Part shown: positions 38,501-46,121 of the stretch, piece after piece
Numbering within the stretch: the stretch's first letter is position 1
Layout of the letters: each line of letters begins with the position of its first letter
From: an uncultured Erythrobacter sp.
Lineage (GTDB): Bacteria > Pseudomonadota > Alphaproteobacteria > Sphingomonadales > Sphingomonadaceae
DNA: 64,000 nt
Assembly (NCBI GenBank): GCA_947503275.1
Contig: CANNCZ010000001.1
Span: 124,001-188,000, forward strand
Reading direction: 5' to 3'
The notes under the pieces: model-generated
What the model was told of the DNA's origin: nothing
The model's input: the letters and a program-made list of their open reading frames with translations, nothing else
Database searches by the model: none
Program-made: the position numbers and the translations under genes

Positions 38501-39873
38501 ATTATTACCGGATGCATGTTGAGGATAACGGCCGCGAGTTGAAAAACTGGGTCCGCGGTCAGGCGTTCGACGAGGATATCTCTGGCGAGACCAAGCCGTT
38601 CGAAGAATTCGTCAACGTCCATGAAGGCACACGTGATCGGGTCGGCTGTTTGCAAATGCGCGGTGAATATCTGTTCGTTGCTGAGGGAACCGGCGGCTTC
38701 CGAGCCTACGACATTGCCTCGATCGCAAACAAAGGCGTTTCAGAGCGGATCATCACCGCACCGTTTTCACCACTGGGTCACGACACTCATGTGGACACGG
38801 AAAACGCGACCTGCATGGCGCTGCCGACGACACAACCCATCGCGCCTGATCGTAACACGCCGCAAATGCGTGAAGTCAATCAAGAGCAAGCGTTCCTGCC
38901 GATCTACAATTATGCAGCTGTGACAGACGCTGTTGAGGGCCTGATCATGGTTGATGTGAACACGCTCGCCGATGGTGAGTTCCGCAACAACTTCTTTGAC
39001 CGGTTGGAGTATTCGGATGGTTCCGATGCGTGGAACCCCGATGGCGTTTTGAACGGCGCCAACCACATCCATCTGGCTGGTGAGATCGCCTATATCACTG
39101 CGGATCGCGGCTTGGTTGTTGTCGACCTGTCGGATCCCAAGGCGCCGCAAGTGGCGGCTGTCCGCGAATTGCCAGAGGCGAAAGCCAGCGCGATCCAGTT
39201 CCGTTATCTGTGGGTCAGCGATGCCGATGGCGTGAAGCTGTTCGATGTCACCGATCTGCGCAATCCGATAGCGGTGCCAGAGGCGACTTTCCCAATGGCG
39301 GATGCACGCCGCATCTATGTCGCGCGCACCTATGCCTATGTCGCGGCGAAGGGTGATGGTCTGATGATCCTGGACGTGAAGAACCCACGCGCACCGCGGT
39401 TGCAACAGCAAGTGACGCTTGATGGGACGCTCAACGATGCCGAAGATGTGATCGTCGCATCGACCAATGCGTCCCTGTTTGCCTATGTCGCAGATGGCCG
39501 CAATGGGATGAAGATCCTGCAACTCACCAGCCCAGACAGCCAACGCAATTTCTATGGCTTTAGCCCGGCGCCAGTGCCTGAATTGATCGCCTTCGCTGAA
39601 ACGCCATCGCCTGCAATCGCGCTTTCCAAAGGTCTCGACCGAGATCGTGCAGTTGATGAAACGGGCGGTCAGATGGCGGTGTTTGGACGGCTTGGTTCGC
39701 GCCCATTCACCCGCGAAGAAATGGAGCGTCTGTTCATGACGCGCTCTGGCATTCCATGGCGTGTTACTGACACCGTCAATATGGATCGCTGGGTTGGGCG
39801 TGAGGCAGGGCCGCTGAGGCGCAACGCCGATATGGACGGTGGTCCCGAGGGCGAAGAGCTGGGCGGCGACTAA
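35581..39873 (+). CDS. Decaheme c-type cytochrome fused to C-terminal LVIVD-type beta-propeller
   Basis: Ten CXXCH motifs (CYTCH, CTDCH, CGSCH, CASCH, CMSCH, CVDCH, CKDCH, CFTCH, CGGCH, CTDCH) then 'IAYITADRGLVVVDLSDPKAPQVAAV', 'YLWVSDADGVKLFDVTDLRNPIAV', 'YAYVAAKGDGLMILDVKNPRAPRL'; ATGA overlap with upstream gene. Confidence 0.9.
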   Translation: MPGKPISTQSRFSFAHALLALATLILGVSVFQSETQAADKETPTYRDYSQVIAPPAPARQSQAQMDAKSEGCYTCHLQTDAPTMHTTPAVRLGCTDCHGGNASVRGNSDLPQDHPEYVAARDSAHVLPKYPDSWHFPSSANPERSYSLLNQESPEFVKFVNPSDYRVVREACGSCHIQSIEAAERSIMATGAMLWGGATYNNGILPFKNYMLGEAYTRSGDPATISGIANVISSPGDGEDGELSDEQRARGVLSELYPLPTWHVIPPADVFRVFERGGRTILSQFPEIGLPNPTGIIQRLEEPGRPDLKQSNRGPGTGLRVAIPALNIHKTRLNDPFTWFMGTNDQPGDYRHSGCASCHVVYANDREPRHSLVYAQYGRDGQTITVDPTINSQMQEEHGYDSHSGDDHSEASGHGGLRQPGEDYDDHNGDGHGEAPVRESGHPLQHVFTRSIPTSQCMSCHMHQPNIFLNSYLGYTMWDYESDAPLQWPGPENTTPRPEGMSDEEYEEFYRTQRFPTAEEVRAILDRNPEAAAAKGLWGDLDFLRNVYDLNEHAEHTQFADYHGHGWNFRAIFKRDRDGNMLDAEGEILRPSQEGDTPEEAARHDDRWRQRWRRDGEEQFVEPGTNPGEAVHMMSIHAEVGMQCVDCHFEQDTHGNGLIYGEVANAIEIGCKDCHGTADDYPTLRTSGPAAPPEGHNLALLRNPDGQRRFEWMENEEGRRVLMQRSLVDPELEWEVSLVRDSVDPATPEFNAKAARSKLMSRYGAETGRFEFGSGIEVGDRAHQDEEMACFTCHLSWTTSCGGCHLPIEANWKTKSHRYEGGSTRNFASYNPQVARDQMFQLGVHQTTKGNQTAPVRSSSALVLSSTNINRERIYVQQPPISAIGFSSQAFAPHFPHTVRMTETKTCTDCHLSEEEDNNAIMAQLLLLGTNYVNFVGMHAFTGLEGGLTAVRVTEYDEPQAVIGSYLHRYSTPDYYRMHVEDNGRELKNWVRGQAFDEDISGETKPFEEFVNVHEGTRDRVGCLQMRGEYLFVAEGTGGFRAYDIASIANKGVSERIITAPFSPLGHDTHVDTENATCMALPTTQPIAPDRNTPQMREVNQEQAFLPIYNYAAVTDAVEGLIMVDVNTLADGEFRNNFFDRLEYSDGSDAWNPDGVLNGANHIHLAGEIAYITADRGLVVVDLSDPKAPQVAAVRELPEAKASAIQFRYLWVSDADGVKLFDVTDLRNPIAVPEATFPMADARRIYVARTYAYVAAKGDGLMILDVKNPRAPRLQQQVTLDGTLNDAEDVIVASTNASLFAYVADGRNGMKILQLTSPDSQRNFYGFSPAPVPELIAFAETPSPAIALSKGLDRDRAVDETGGQMAVFGRLGSRPFTREEMERLFMTRSGIPWRVTDTVNMDRWVGREAGPLRRNADMDGGPEGEELGGD

Positions 39874-39946
39874 GTTCGCAATGCTAAATGGGGCGGGGCG
39901 CGGTGAAGCACCTGCCCGATTAGTTAATCAACAATTTCGAGAATGT

Positions 39947-39960
39947 GGGGCGTGAGCCCC
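39947..39960. terminator. Small hairpin between convergent cytochrome operons
   Basis: GGGGC-GTGA-GCCCC; no clear U-tract. Confidence 0.35.
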
Positions 39961-39964
39961 CAGC

Positions 39965-40846
39965 CTAATCGCGTTCTGCGAACAGGCCCTTCATCATCGG
40001 CTTAAGGTGGTCCTCAAACCGCGCCAACGTCTGCCAATGGCCGACGGGCTGGAAGTGCGACACAAGCGAGCCATTGCGCCACAAATGCAGGCTGTAGAAT
40101 GGCGGTTCCGCCGCAACAATTGGCCGTTGATCCGCCACATCAGTATCCATCGGGCGCAGGTCCAAAGACACTGCCGGTGCCACCGCCGGGGTGACGCTCA
40201 AGGGAATGCCTTCGACCACAGTGTGCAAAGGGCGGTGCAAATGTCCCGCTTGGATCGAAACGATCTGTCTGTGCCCGGCCACGGTCTCATGGAAGCGCTT
40301 AAACCATGCCTCATCCGGCCGTGGGTCCATCCACTCGATCCCTGCGACAACCGGCGGATGATGCATGAAGATAACGGTCGGTGTGTCTGGATGCGCCGCC
40401 AGCTCGCGCGCCAGCCAAGCCGCGCGGACCTCACAAAAGGCACCGCCGTGACGGCCCGGCTCGAATGAGTCGATACACAGAACCCGCAGACCATCCTCGC
40501 CATCGCCACAAGCGATCGCAAACTGCGCAAAGCCATCGGCTGTGGGGCATTCGGGAAACGCTTTGAGCATTTCCTCGCGGCTGTCGTGATTGCCCGGAAT
40601 AACATGCACCGGGAACGCGCAATCGGCAACGAGATCGCGGATGCGTTTGTAGCATCCCGGTTGCCCACCGTCGGTCAGGTCGCCGGACAAGATTAGCATA
40701 TCAGGCTGCACTGGTTGGCTCAGCAAATGACCAAGGACATTGCGAAAACGTACGAAGTTGAACTCGTTCTCGCCAGCCTCGGGCTCAAAACCCACATGAG
40801 TGTCGGTTATCTGTGCGATCAGCACACCGCGCGTGTCACGCTCCAT
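39965..40846 (-). CDS. Calcineurin-like phosphoesterase, CpdA-like (3',5'-cAMP phosphodiesterase family)
   Basis: 'IAQITDTHVG', 'LILSGDLTDGG', 'VIPGNHDSRE', 'FMHHPPV', 'QAGHLHRPLHT' class III PDE motifs. Confidence 0.82.
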   Translation of the reverse strand: MERDTRGVLIAQITDTHVGFEPEAGENEFNFVRFRNVLGHLLSQPVQPDMLILSGDLTDGGQPGCYKRIRDLVADCAFPVHVIPGNHDSREEMLKAFPECPTADGFAQFAIACGDGEDGLRVLCIDSFEPGRHGGAFCEVRAAWLARELAAHPDTPTVIFMHHPPVVAGIEWMDPRPDEAWFKRFHETVAGHRQIVSIQAGHLHRPLHTVVEGIPLSVTPAVAPAVSLDLRPMDTDVADQRPIVAAEPPFYSLHLWRNGSLVSHFQPVGHWQTLARFEDHLKPMMKGLFAERD

Positions 40847-40848
40847 CG

Positions 40849-42681
40849 TCAGCGTCGCAAACTGCTAAGGATCGCCGCGACATTGTCCATCCCGCCGCCG
40901 GGCTGGTCAGGGTGATCCTCTGGCCGCCACGGCATGGTTGGCGTGTGATAGCCGTGGCACATTGCACAGCTGGACGGCAGAATCTCTTCGGTTTTCATTG
41001 CGCTCTCACCTTGGTGGCAATCGCGGCAGCTGTCGAGGTCCGGGATCAAAAGGTCGGTCGCCTCACCGGATGTGTCGGTCGCATGGCAATCGGTGCATTC
41101 GGCCACATCATCGCCATGCGCGTCGTGGTCAAAGTGCCCTTGCATCAAGAAGCGATCCGGAAGGTTGACCGGGATAAGATCGCGCCTGCCGCCCGTGCTG
41201 GTCGGAATATGGCATTCACCGCACACGCCGGTTGGTTCGAGTGCGCGATTGATGGCGATATAGGCGCTCATCGGGCGGCCAAAGTTCGAATAATAGCGTC
41301 CGCCGCGTGCGAATTGTCCGGGTCGGCTGCGCCCTTCAACGCGCGGACGGCTGGGGCCGCGATCCATGGTCGCAAGGTCAGCCATCAGATCATCGACATC
41401 ACCATGGCGCAATGAGCGGAAATTAGGTCCGGCGCGATCAAAGACAAGGCTGTGACAAGCCTCGCAGGCAGGCTCCATCTCAACAGGCGCAAAATCACCA
41501 TATTGTGAAGGACGTCCGCCGTCTTCTGCGACTTTTACAATCAGAGCTTCATCGCTCCATTCAGAATGGCAGTCGCTGCATTCGAGCGGCGCTCCATATT
41601 GGTCGAGACTGATCGCCATCCGTGCAACGCCGCCATTTTCGGAAACATGTGTGTCATGCGGGAAGATCAGACCGCTGCGCTCAACCACATCGCCACCAAG
41701 CGAAACGCGCTTTGGGTCTTTGTCGAAATGGGCAGTGTAGATTTGCGGGCGGAATTGCGGGTGTTTCTTGCCGAAATCGGAGGCATTGCCGAAGGACACA
41801 TCGGTCAACCGCGCGTCCAGTTCATTGTGGCAATCTGAACAGAACTGCTCGTCTGATGCTTCGAGTTTGACCGGGCCCTCATGTTCGGAATGGCATGAGA
41901 CACATCCCAGCGGACCCTCTTTGCCAAGAGTTTCGGCAATTGACCATTGGATCGCATCGCCTTGGCTTAGCGGCGCCATACCATCTTTCAGGCGCGGCAT
42001 GGCGGCGTGATCGCCCAATTCCTCGTGGCAACTGATGCAGGTCTCATCTTGGACAGAGACGAATGGCGTGACGTGGCATGCCTCGCAGTTGTTCTCCAGA
42101 TCGTGGTGCCCCATGCTGAGTTCGCCAGAGCTCCAAGTTGCATCAAACAGCACCTGACCCTCACCGATGTTTTCAGGATCATTCTCCACCGCATCGCGTG
42201 TCAGGTGTGTGAAGATCGGCACGCTCAACAACAGAACAAGAATGGCGAGCGACAGAACCCACGCCATCGCGCGCTTGCTGGGCAGAGCGCTGGCTAGCGC
42301 AAATCCTTGCAAAGCATCGCCTGCGCCTTCGTCCTTCTCAACTTGTTTGATGACAATTTGAACTGGGCCATTGGCTTCGCGAGAAATCGCCAGTCGGGAT
42401 GACCCGAGCGAGATTTCCCCGCCAATATTGGGATCAATCTCGGCGTGTTTTTCCGTGCGCCCATCGATATCAAAGCCAAGGCCGCTGATCGCTTCTGCGC
42501 TCAGCGTTCCGTCGCCTGCATCTTTCAAGCGGACATGGCGCTGTTCAACCGCAAGGTCGGGAAGGTGGATGTCGTTTTCGGATGCGCGGCCAATCGTAAC
42601 TTCACTCTGGTCGAGCGTGCGGTCGCGCACGATCTCTCGTCCGGAGGATGTGAAGTCTATGGTGCGGATCAGGAATGCCAT
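40849..42681 (-). CDS. FHA domain - TM helix - decaheme cytochrome c (c3/c7-like) fusion
   Basis: N-term 'VTIGRASENDIHLPDLAVEQRHVRL' FHA hallmark; TM 'AMAWVLSLAILVLLLSVPIFTHL'; ten CXXCH motifs (CEACH, CISCH, CVSCH, CSDCH, CSDCH, CEACH, CGECH, CTDCH, CRDCH, CAMCH). Confidence 0.9.
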   Translation of the reverse strand: MAFLIRTIDFTSSGREIVRDRTLDQSEVTIGRASENDIHLPDLAVEQRHVRLKDAGDGTLSAEAISGLGFDIDGRTEKHAEIDPNIGGEISLGSSRLAISREANGPVQIVIKQVEKDEGAGDALQGFALASALPSKRAMAWVLSLAILVLLLSVPIFTHLTRDAVENDPENIGEGQVLFDATWSSGELSMGHHDLENNCEACHVTPFVSVQDETCISCHEELGDHAAMPRLKDGMAPLSQGDAIQWSIAETLGKEGPLGCVSCHSEHEGPVKLEASDEQFCSDCHNELDARLTDVSFGNASDFGKKHPQFRPQIYTAHFDKDPKRVSLGGDVVERSGLIFPHDTHVSENGGVARMAISLDQYGAPLECSDCHSEWSDEALIVKVAEDGGRPSQYGDFAPVEMEPACEACHSLVFDRAGPNFRSLRHGDVDDLMADLATMDRGPSRPRVEGRSRPGQFARGGRYYSNFGRPMSAYIAINRALEPTGVCGECHIPTSTGGRRDLIPVNLPDRFLMQGHFDHDAHGDDVAECTDCHATDTSGEATDLLIPDLDSCRDCHQGESAMKTEEILPSSCAMCHGYHTPTMPWRPEDHPDQPGGGMDNVAAILSSLRR

Positions 42682-42691
42682 GGCGCCAATC

Positions 42692-43570
42692 TTACCAATA
42701 ATAGAACACGCTCACGACATGCGCGAGCAAGGCGGCGAGCAATGCGATTGTCGCCGGGATATGGATGAACAGCCAAACTTCGAGGAGCGCCCGAATGCGA
42801 AGATGGCGGCGGATTTGGCCGAGTTGATCGGCGCGTTTGGTAAGCAGTGTGCGGACCCGTTCTTCTGGTCCATCACTCGCTCCATGTTCCTCGGGAATAC
42901 TGCGAAGCGCTTTTTTGGTCTTGCAGAGCGGATAAGCACCAGTCAGCCGCGCAAACGCTCCACCATAAAACACGTCTTGACCAAGCGCGGCGATCACGAG
43001 ATCGGATTGTTGGCGGTCCAGTGGCTGTGCGGCACTTTCCAATTGGCGATCCAGCGCGGTCAAAGCTTCGAGCATTTGCGCGCGCGTCATCTCGTTACGG
43101 TTCGACGAGAGCGGACCGGGCAAAGTTGCATAGACAATCACGCCGTAAATCCCTGTGACGATTACGATCACCATCAGGAAATAGGCAAGCCAGTGGACGT
43201 TCCAACTGATCGCATGGAACCCGGTGTGAAGCGTGCCCACCACTATCACCGCAAGTCCGAGATAGACATGCGCCGATGTCCACGCTTTCAGGCTCCATGC
43301 CCCGGTTGTCATTTTGCGTTTGCGCACACCTAAAAGCGACAGCCACACGATCAGAAACAGGCCGATAGTGCCCAAAGTATAGCCATACCAACTGCCACCA
43401 TTGGGGCGTGGGTCCTGATCGATCATCGCATAGCCAACGCCGGTGACGACGCAGAGCAAGAGCGCGATCCAAAGATAGCGGAACTTCTTATGCTTCAAAA
43501 AGCTGACATGGTCGGCGTTGCGCCGCCGCTCGTCCGCCTTGAAGCGGGTGTTTTTCTGAACCGTCGCCAT
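42692..43570 (-). CDS. Polytopic membrane protein, cytochrome b-like (cytochrome b561/ferric reductase-like)
   Basis: Several TM helices with paired His: 'SAHVYLG', 'GTLHTGFH', 'FIHIPATIALLAALLAHVVSVFYYW'. Confidence 0.72.
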   Translation of the reverse strand: MATVQKNTRFKADERRRNADHVSFLKHKKFRYLWIALLLCVVTGVGYAMIDQDPRPNGGSWYGYTLGTIGLFLIVWLSLLGVRKRKMTTGAWSLKAWTSAHVYLGLAVIVVGTLHTGFHAISWNVHWLAYFLMVIVIVTGIYGVIVYATLPGPLSSNRNEMTRAQMLEALTALDRQLESAAQPLDRQQSDLVIAALGQDVFYGGAFARLTGAYPLCKTKKALRSIPEEHGASDGPEERVRTLLTKRADQLGQIRRHLRIRALLEVWLFIHIPATIALLAALLAHVVSVFYYW

Positions 43571-46014
43571 TATTCGACGTCCTCGGTCAGCTTGGTAAAG
43601 GTCAAGAATTTGTCAGGCGAAACCCGGATCGCAGCGCCTGTTGGACATGCGCGCACACAGGCCGGTCCGCCATCAATGCCGGAACACATGTCGCATTTGA
43701 TCGCCTGTTTGGGTTGCTCCGGATCGCCGTTTTCCTTGCGCCAGGCATAGGAAGCCTCACCCGGTCCCGGCCCCGATCCAAAGAACAGCCAAGACAAGAG
43801 GCCGGGTTTCTTCGGTGGTTTCGGGTCCATCCGGATCACACCATATGGGCAATTGCGCTGACAATTGCCGCAGCCGATGCAGGTGTCGTCGATGACAACT
43901 TCGCCATCGGGACCGCGCTTAATCGCATTGGGCGGGCAATCAGCCATGCAGTGCGGGTGTTCGCAGTGGCGGCATGATGTGGGGACGTGCAGATGCGCGT
44001 AAGTGCGCCCCGCTTCTCGGTCGAGCCGCGAAAGCCCTTCATGCGCATCTGCGCATGCCTTTTCGCAATTGTCGCAGCCGATGCAGAGTTTTTCATCAAT
44101 CAGCAGCACATCGGTTGCCTCGCCAAGCCCTTCGTCAACGAGGAATTGCGCGGTTTCAGAATAGAGATCGACCACACCAGAGAAATCGTCTTTGCGGCTT
44201 TCAATAAAGGCGTTGGTCTTGCGCCGTCCGTCCATTTCCTTGAGCGCTTTTTGGCGTAGAGCAGGGTTGCGGTCGAGCAATTCGACGAATTTATCGCCGG
44301 GAAGGCGGATCGCCTCGGATTTAATCGCAGCTTTTACAGTTGCAGTGCGCGATGAGCCGTCAATCGCTGCCATCTCGCCAACATAACTGCCTGCAGGAAG
44401 GTAGGAGAGGAAGACGGGGCGCTCGCCAATCGCCTTTTCAACGATCATTGAGCCGCGCCGGATGATATAGACCTCTTTGTCGTCATCACCCTCTTGGATC
44501 AGCACTTGGCCTGCGCGCACCTCCATCACCTCGGATGCATCGACCAGCGGGGCAATGTCTTGCGGGGTAAGGCCGGAACCGAACATTTGAAGCAATTGCC
44601 GTTCCACCGCGATCCGGTTGACAGCCTCGGCGGCTTCGGGAGAAGTTGCGATCAGTTTCAGCGCCGCATTGCGCGCCAATTCAATCGCGACCACAGGCTC
44701 AGCCGCACGAATGGTGGAGCCACGGCGCCTGCCCGAAATCAGCCCAACCTCGCCAAAGATCGAACCCTCCTCAATCGGTACAGTCATTGAGGGATCATTG
44801 GGATTAATCTCAACCGCAACCGAGCCTTGAGCGATTGTAAACAGCGAGGATCCAGGTTCACTCCGACGGAAAATCGCATCGCCCGCATCATAGGAATGAA
44901 CGGTCGAATCGAGCATCAATTCGCGCAATTGCAGCGAAGAAAGTCCTTGGAAAACAGAGACATTGCCGCCGAAAACGTCGAGCCAATGTTCGACCGAATG
45001 ATTGCCTGGCAGGTTCGCAAACTTCTCCTGTAAAATCGGTTCATCAGCAGGCTTAAGGTCCAAATTCCCATTAAGGAATTCGATCACATCATAGCCCTGA
45101 TTCATACAGTGCTTAATCAGCGGATAGCCTGCGAGCGCGCCGATCACATGGATGCCGGGCGTGGTGCTTTCAAACGCCGGGGTTAGCTTGGGGAAGGCGC
45201 TGCGATCCTCGCTGGTGAACTCAATCCCCATCGATTCGACAAATTTGCGCGGTGGTTGAGAGCCTGTGCGCGCGATGATGCGGTCGCATTTGATAGTCTC
45301 TTCGCCGTCGCGCGTTTCCAGAACCAATTCGCCATCTTTGACTGCGGCGGGGCTGGTCTCGCGCCGCACGTCGATCCTCCCGTCTTGCTCTGCCTCTTCG
45401 AGCAGCGAGACATTGGCGGCCTTTGCGCGTGCAAAACTGTCACGACGATTGAGGATGGTGACGACATTGCGCTGCGCATCATCGGCGGCAAGACCCAGCG
45501 CATTTTCAATTCCGGCATCGCCTGAACCGATAACGGTGATGTGTTCGTCAAAATACTCGCCCGGATCATCCAACTGATATTGGATCATATCGTGCTCTGC
45601 GCCCGGACAGCGCAGCATATTGGGATTGCCCTGTGTGCCGATGCCAACCACGATTGTCTCGGCCTTGACCACATCACCCTTCTTAGTGGTGATCGTGAAA
45701 TCGCCCTTTTGTCCTTCGACCTTGGTGACCTCGCTGTTGAACATCACATTGATTTTTTGCGCGGCGCTTTGATCATCCCAGGTACCCAGGATCACCTCAC
45801 GCTTACCCGCGTCAAAGTCCAGATCACTGCGCAATACCAAATTGGAGGGCGTGGCCATGACGTGCTTACCCTTCTGATACTTGTAGATCGTATCAGATAA
45901 ATGGTCTGTTTTTTCGATAAGCACATGCGATAGGCCAAGCGCGGCCGCATGGCCTGCAGCACTCAAACCGGCAGGGCCGGAACCAACGATGGCGACTTTA
46001 TACAAGTCCGACAA
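43570..46014 (-). CDS. FAD pyridine-nucleotide oxidoreductase - tandem cyclic-nucleotide-binding domains - four-cluster ferredoxin fusion
   Basis: 'VAIVGSGPAGLSAAGHAAALG' and 'ITVIGSGDAGIENA'; two cNMP-type segments ('EEGSIFGEVGLISGRRRGSTIRA', 'PAGSYVGEMAAIDGSSRTATVKA'); CIGCDNCEKAC, CRHCEHPHCMADCP, CIGCGNCQRNCP, CDMCSGIDGGPACVRACP. Confidence 0.92.
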   Translation of the reverse strand: MSDLYKVAIVGSGPAGLSAAGHAAALGLSHVLIEKTDHLSDTIYKYQKGKHVMATPSNLVLRSDLDFDAGKREVILGTWDDQSAAQKINVMFNSEVTKVEGQKGDFTITTKKGDVVKAETIVVGIGTQGNPNMLRCPGAEHDMIQYQLDDPGEYFDEHITVIGSGDAGIENALGLAADDAQRNVVTILNRRDSFARAKAANVSLLEEAEQDGRIDVRRETSPAAVKDGELVLETRDGEETIKCDRIIARTGSQPPRKFVESMGIEFTSEDRSAFPKLTPAFESTTPGIHVIGALAGYPLIKHCMNQGYDVIEFLNGNLDLKPADEPILQEKFANLPGNHSVEHWLDVFGGNVSVFQGLSSLQLRELMLDSTVHSYDAGDAIFRRSEPGSSLFTIAQGSVAVEINPNDPSMTVPIEEGSIFGEVGLISGRRRGSTIRAAEPVVAIELARNAALKLIATSPEAAEAVNRIAVERQLLQMFGSGLTPQDIAPLVDASEVMEVRAGQVLIQEGDDDKEVYIIRRGSMIVEKAIGERPVFLSYLPAGSYVGEMAAIDGSSRTATVKAAIKSEAIRLPGDKFVELLDRNPALRQKALKEMDGRRKTNAFIESRKDDFSGVVDLYSETAQFLVDEGLGEATDVLLIDEKLCIGCDNCEKACADAHEGLSRLDREAGRTYAHLHVPTSCRHCEHPHCMADCPPNAIKRGPDGEVVIDDTCIGCGNCQRNCPYGVIRMDPKPPKKPGLLSWLFFGSGPGPGEASYAWRKENGDPEQPKQAIKCDMCSGIDGGPACVRACPTGAAIRVSPDKFLTFTKLTEDVE

Positions 46015-46121
46015 TCTACCCCCCCCTTTGGATAGATTTCACACTCCCCCACCATAAGCAAAGTGTGTCTTAATACCAGAGAGAATTGCCGTTTTCTGCA
46101 CTGCTTGCTAGTGCAAAGTGC

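Noticed and set aside
38767-39543. Antisense 258-aa ORF within the decaheme-LVIVD gene
   Set aside because: Sense strand has clear domains; antisense translation shows no recognisable motif or RBS.
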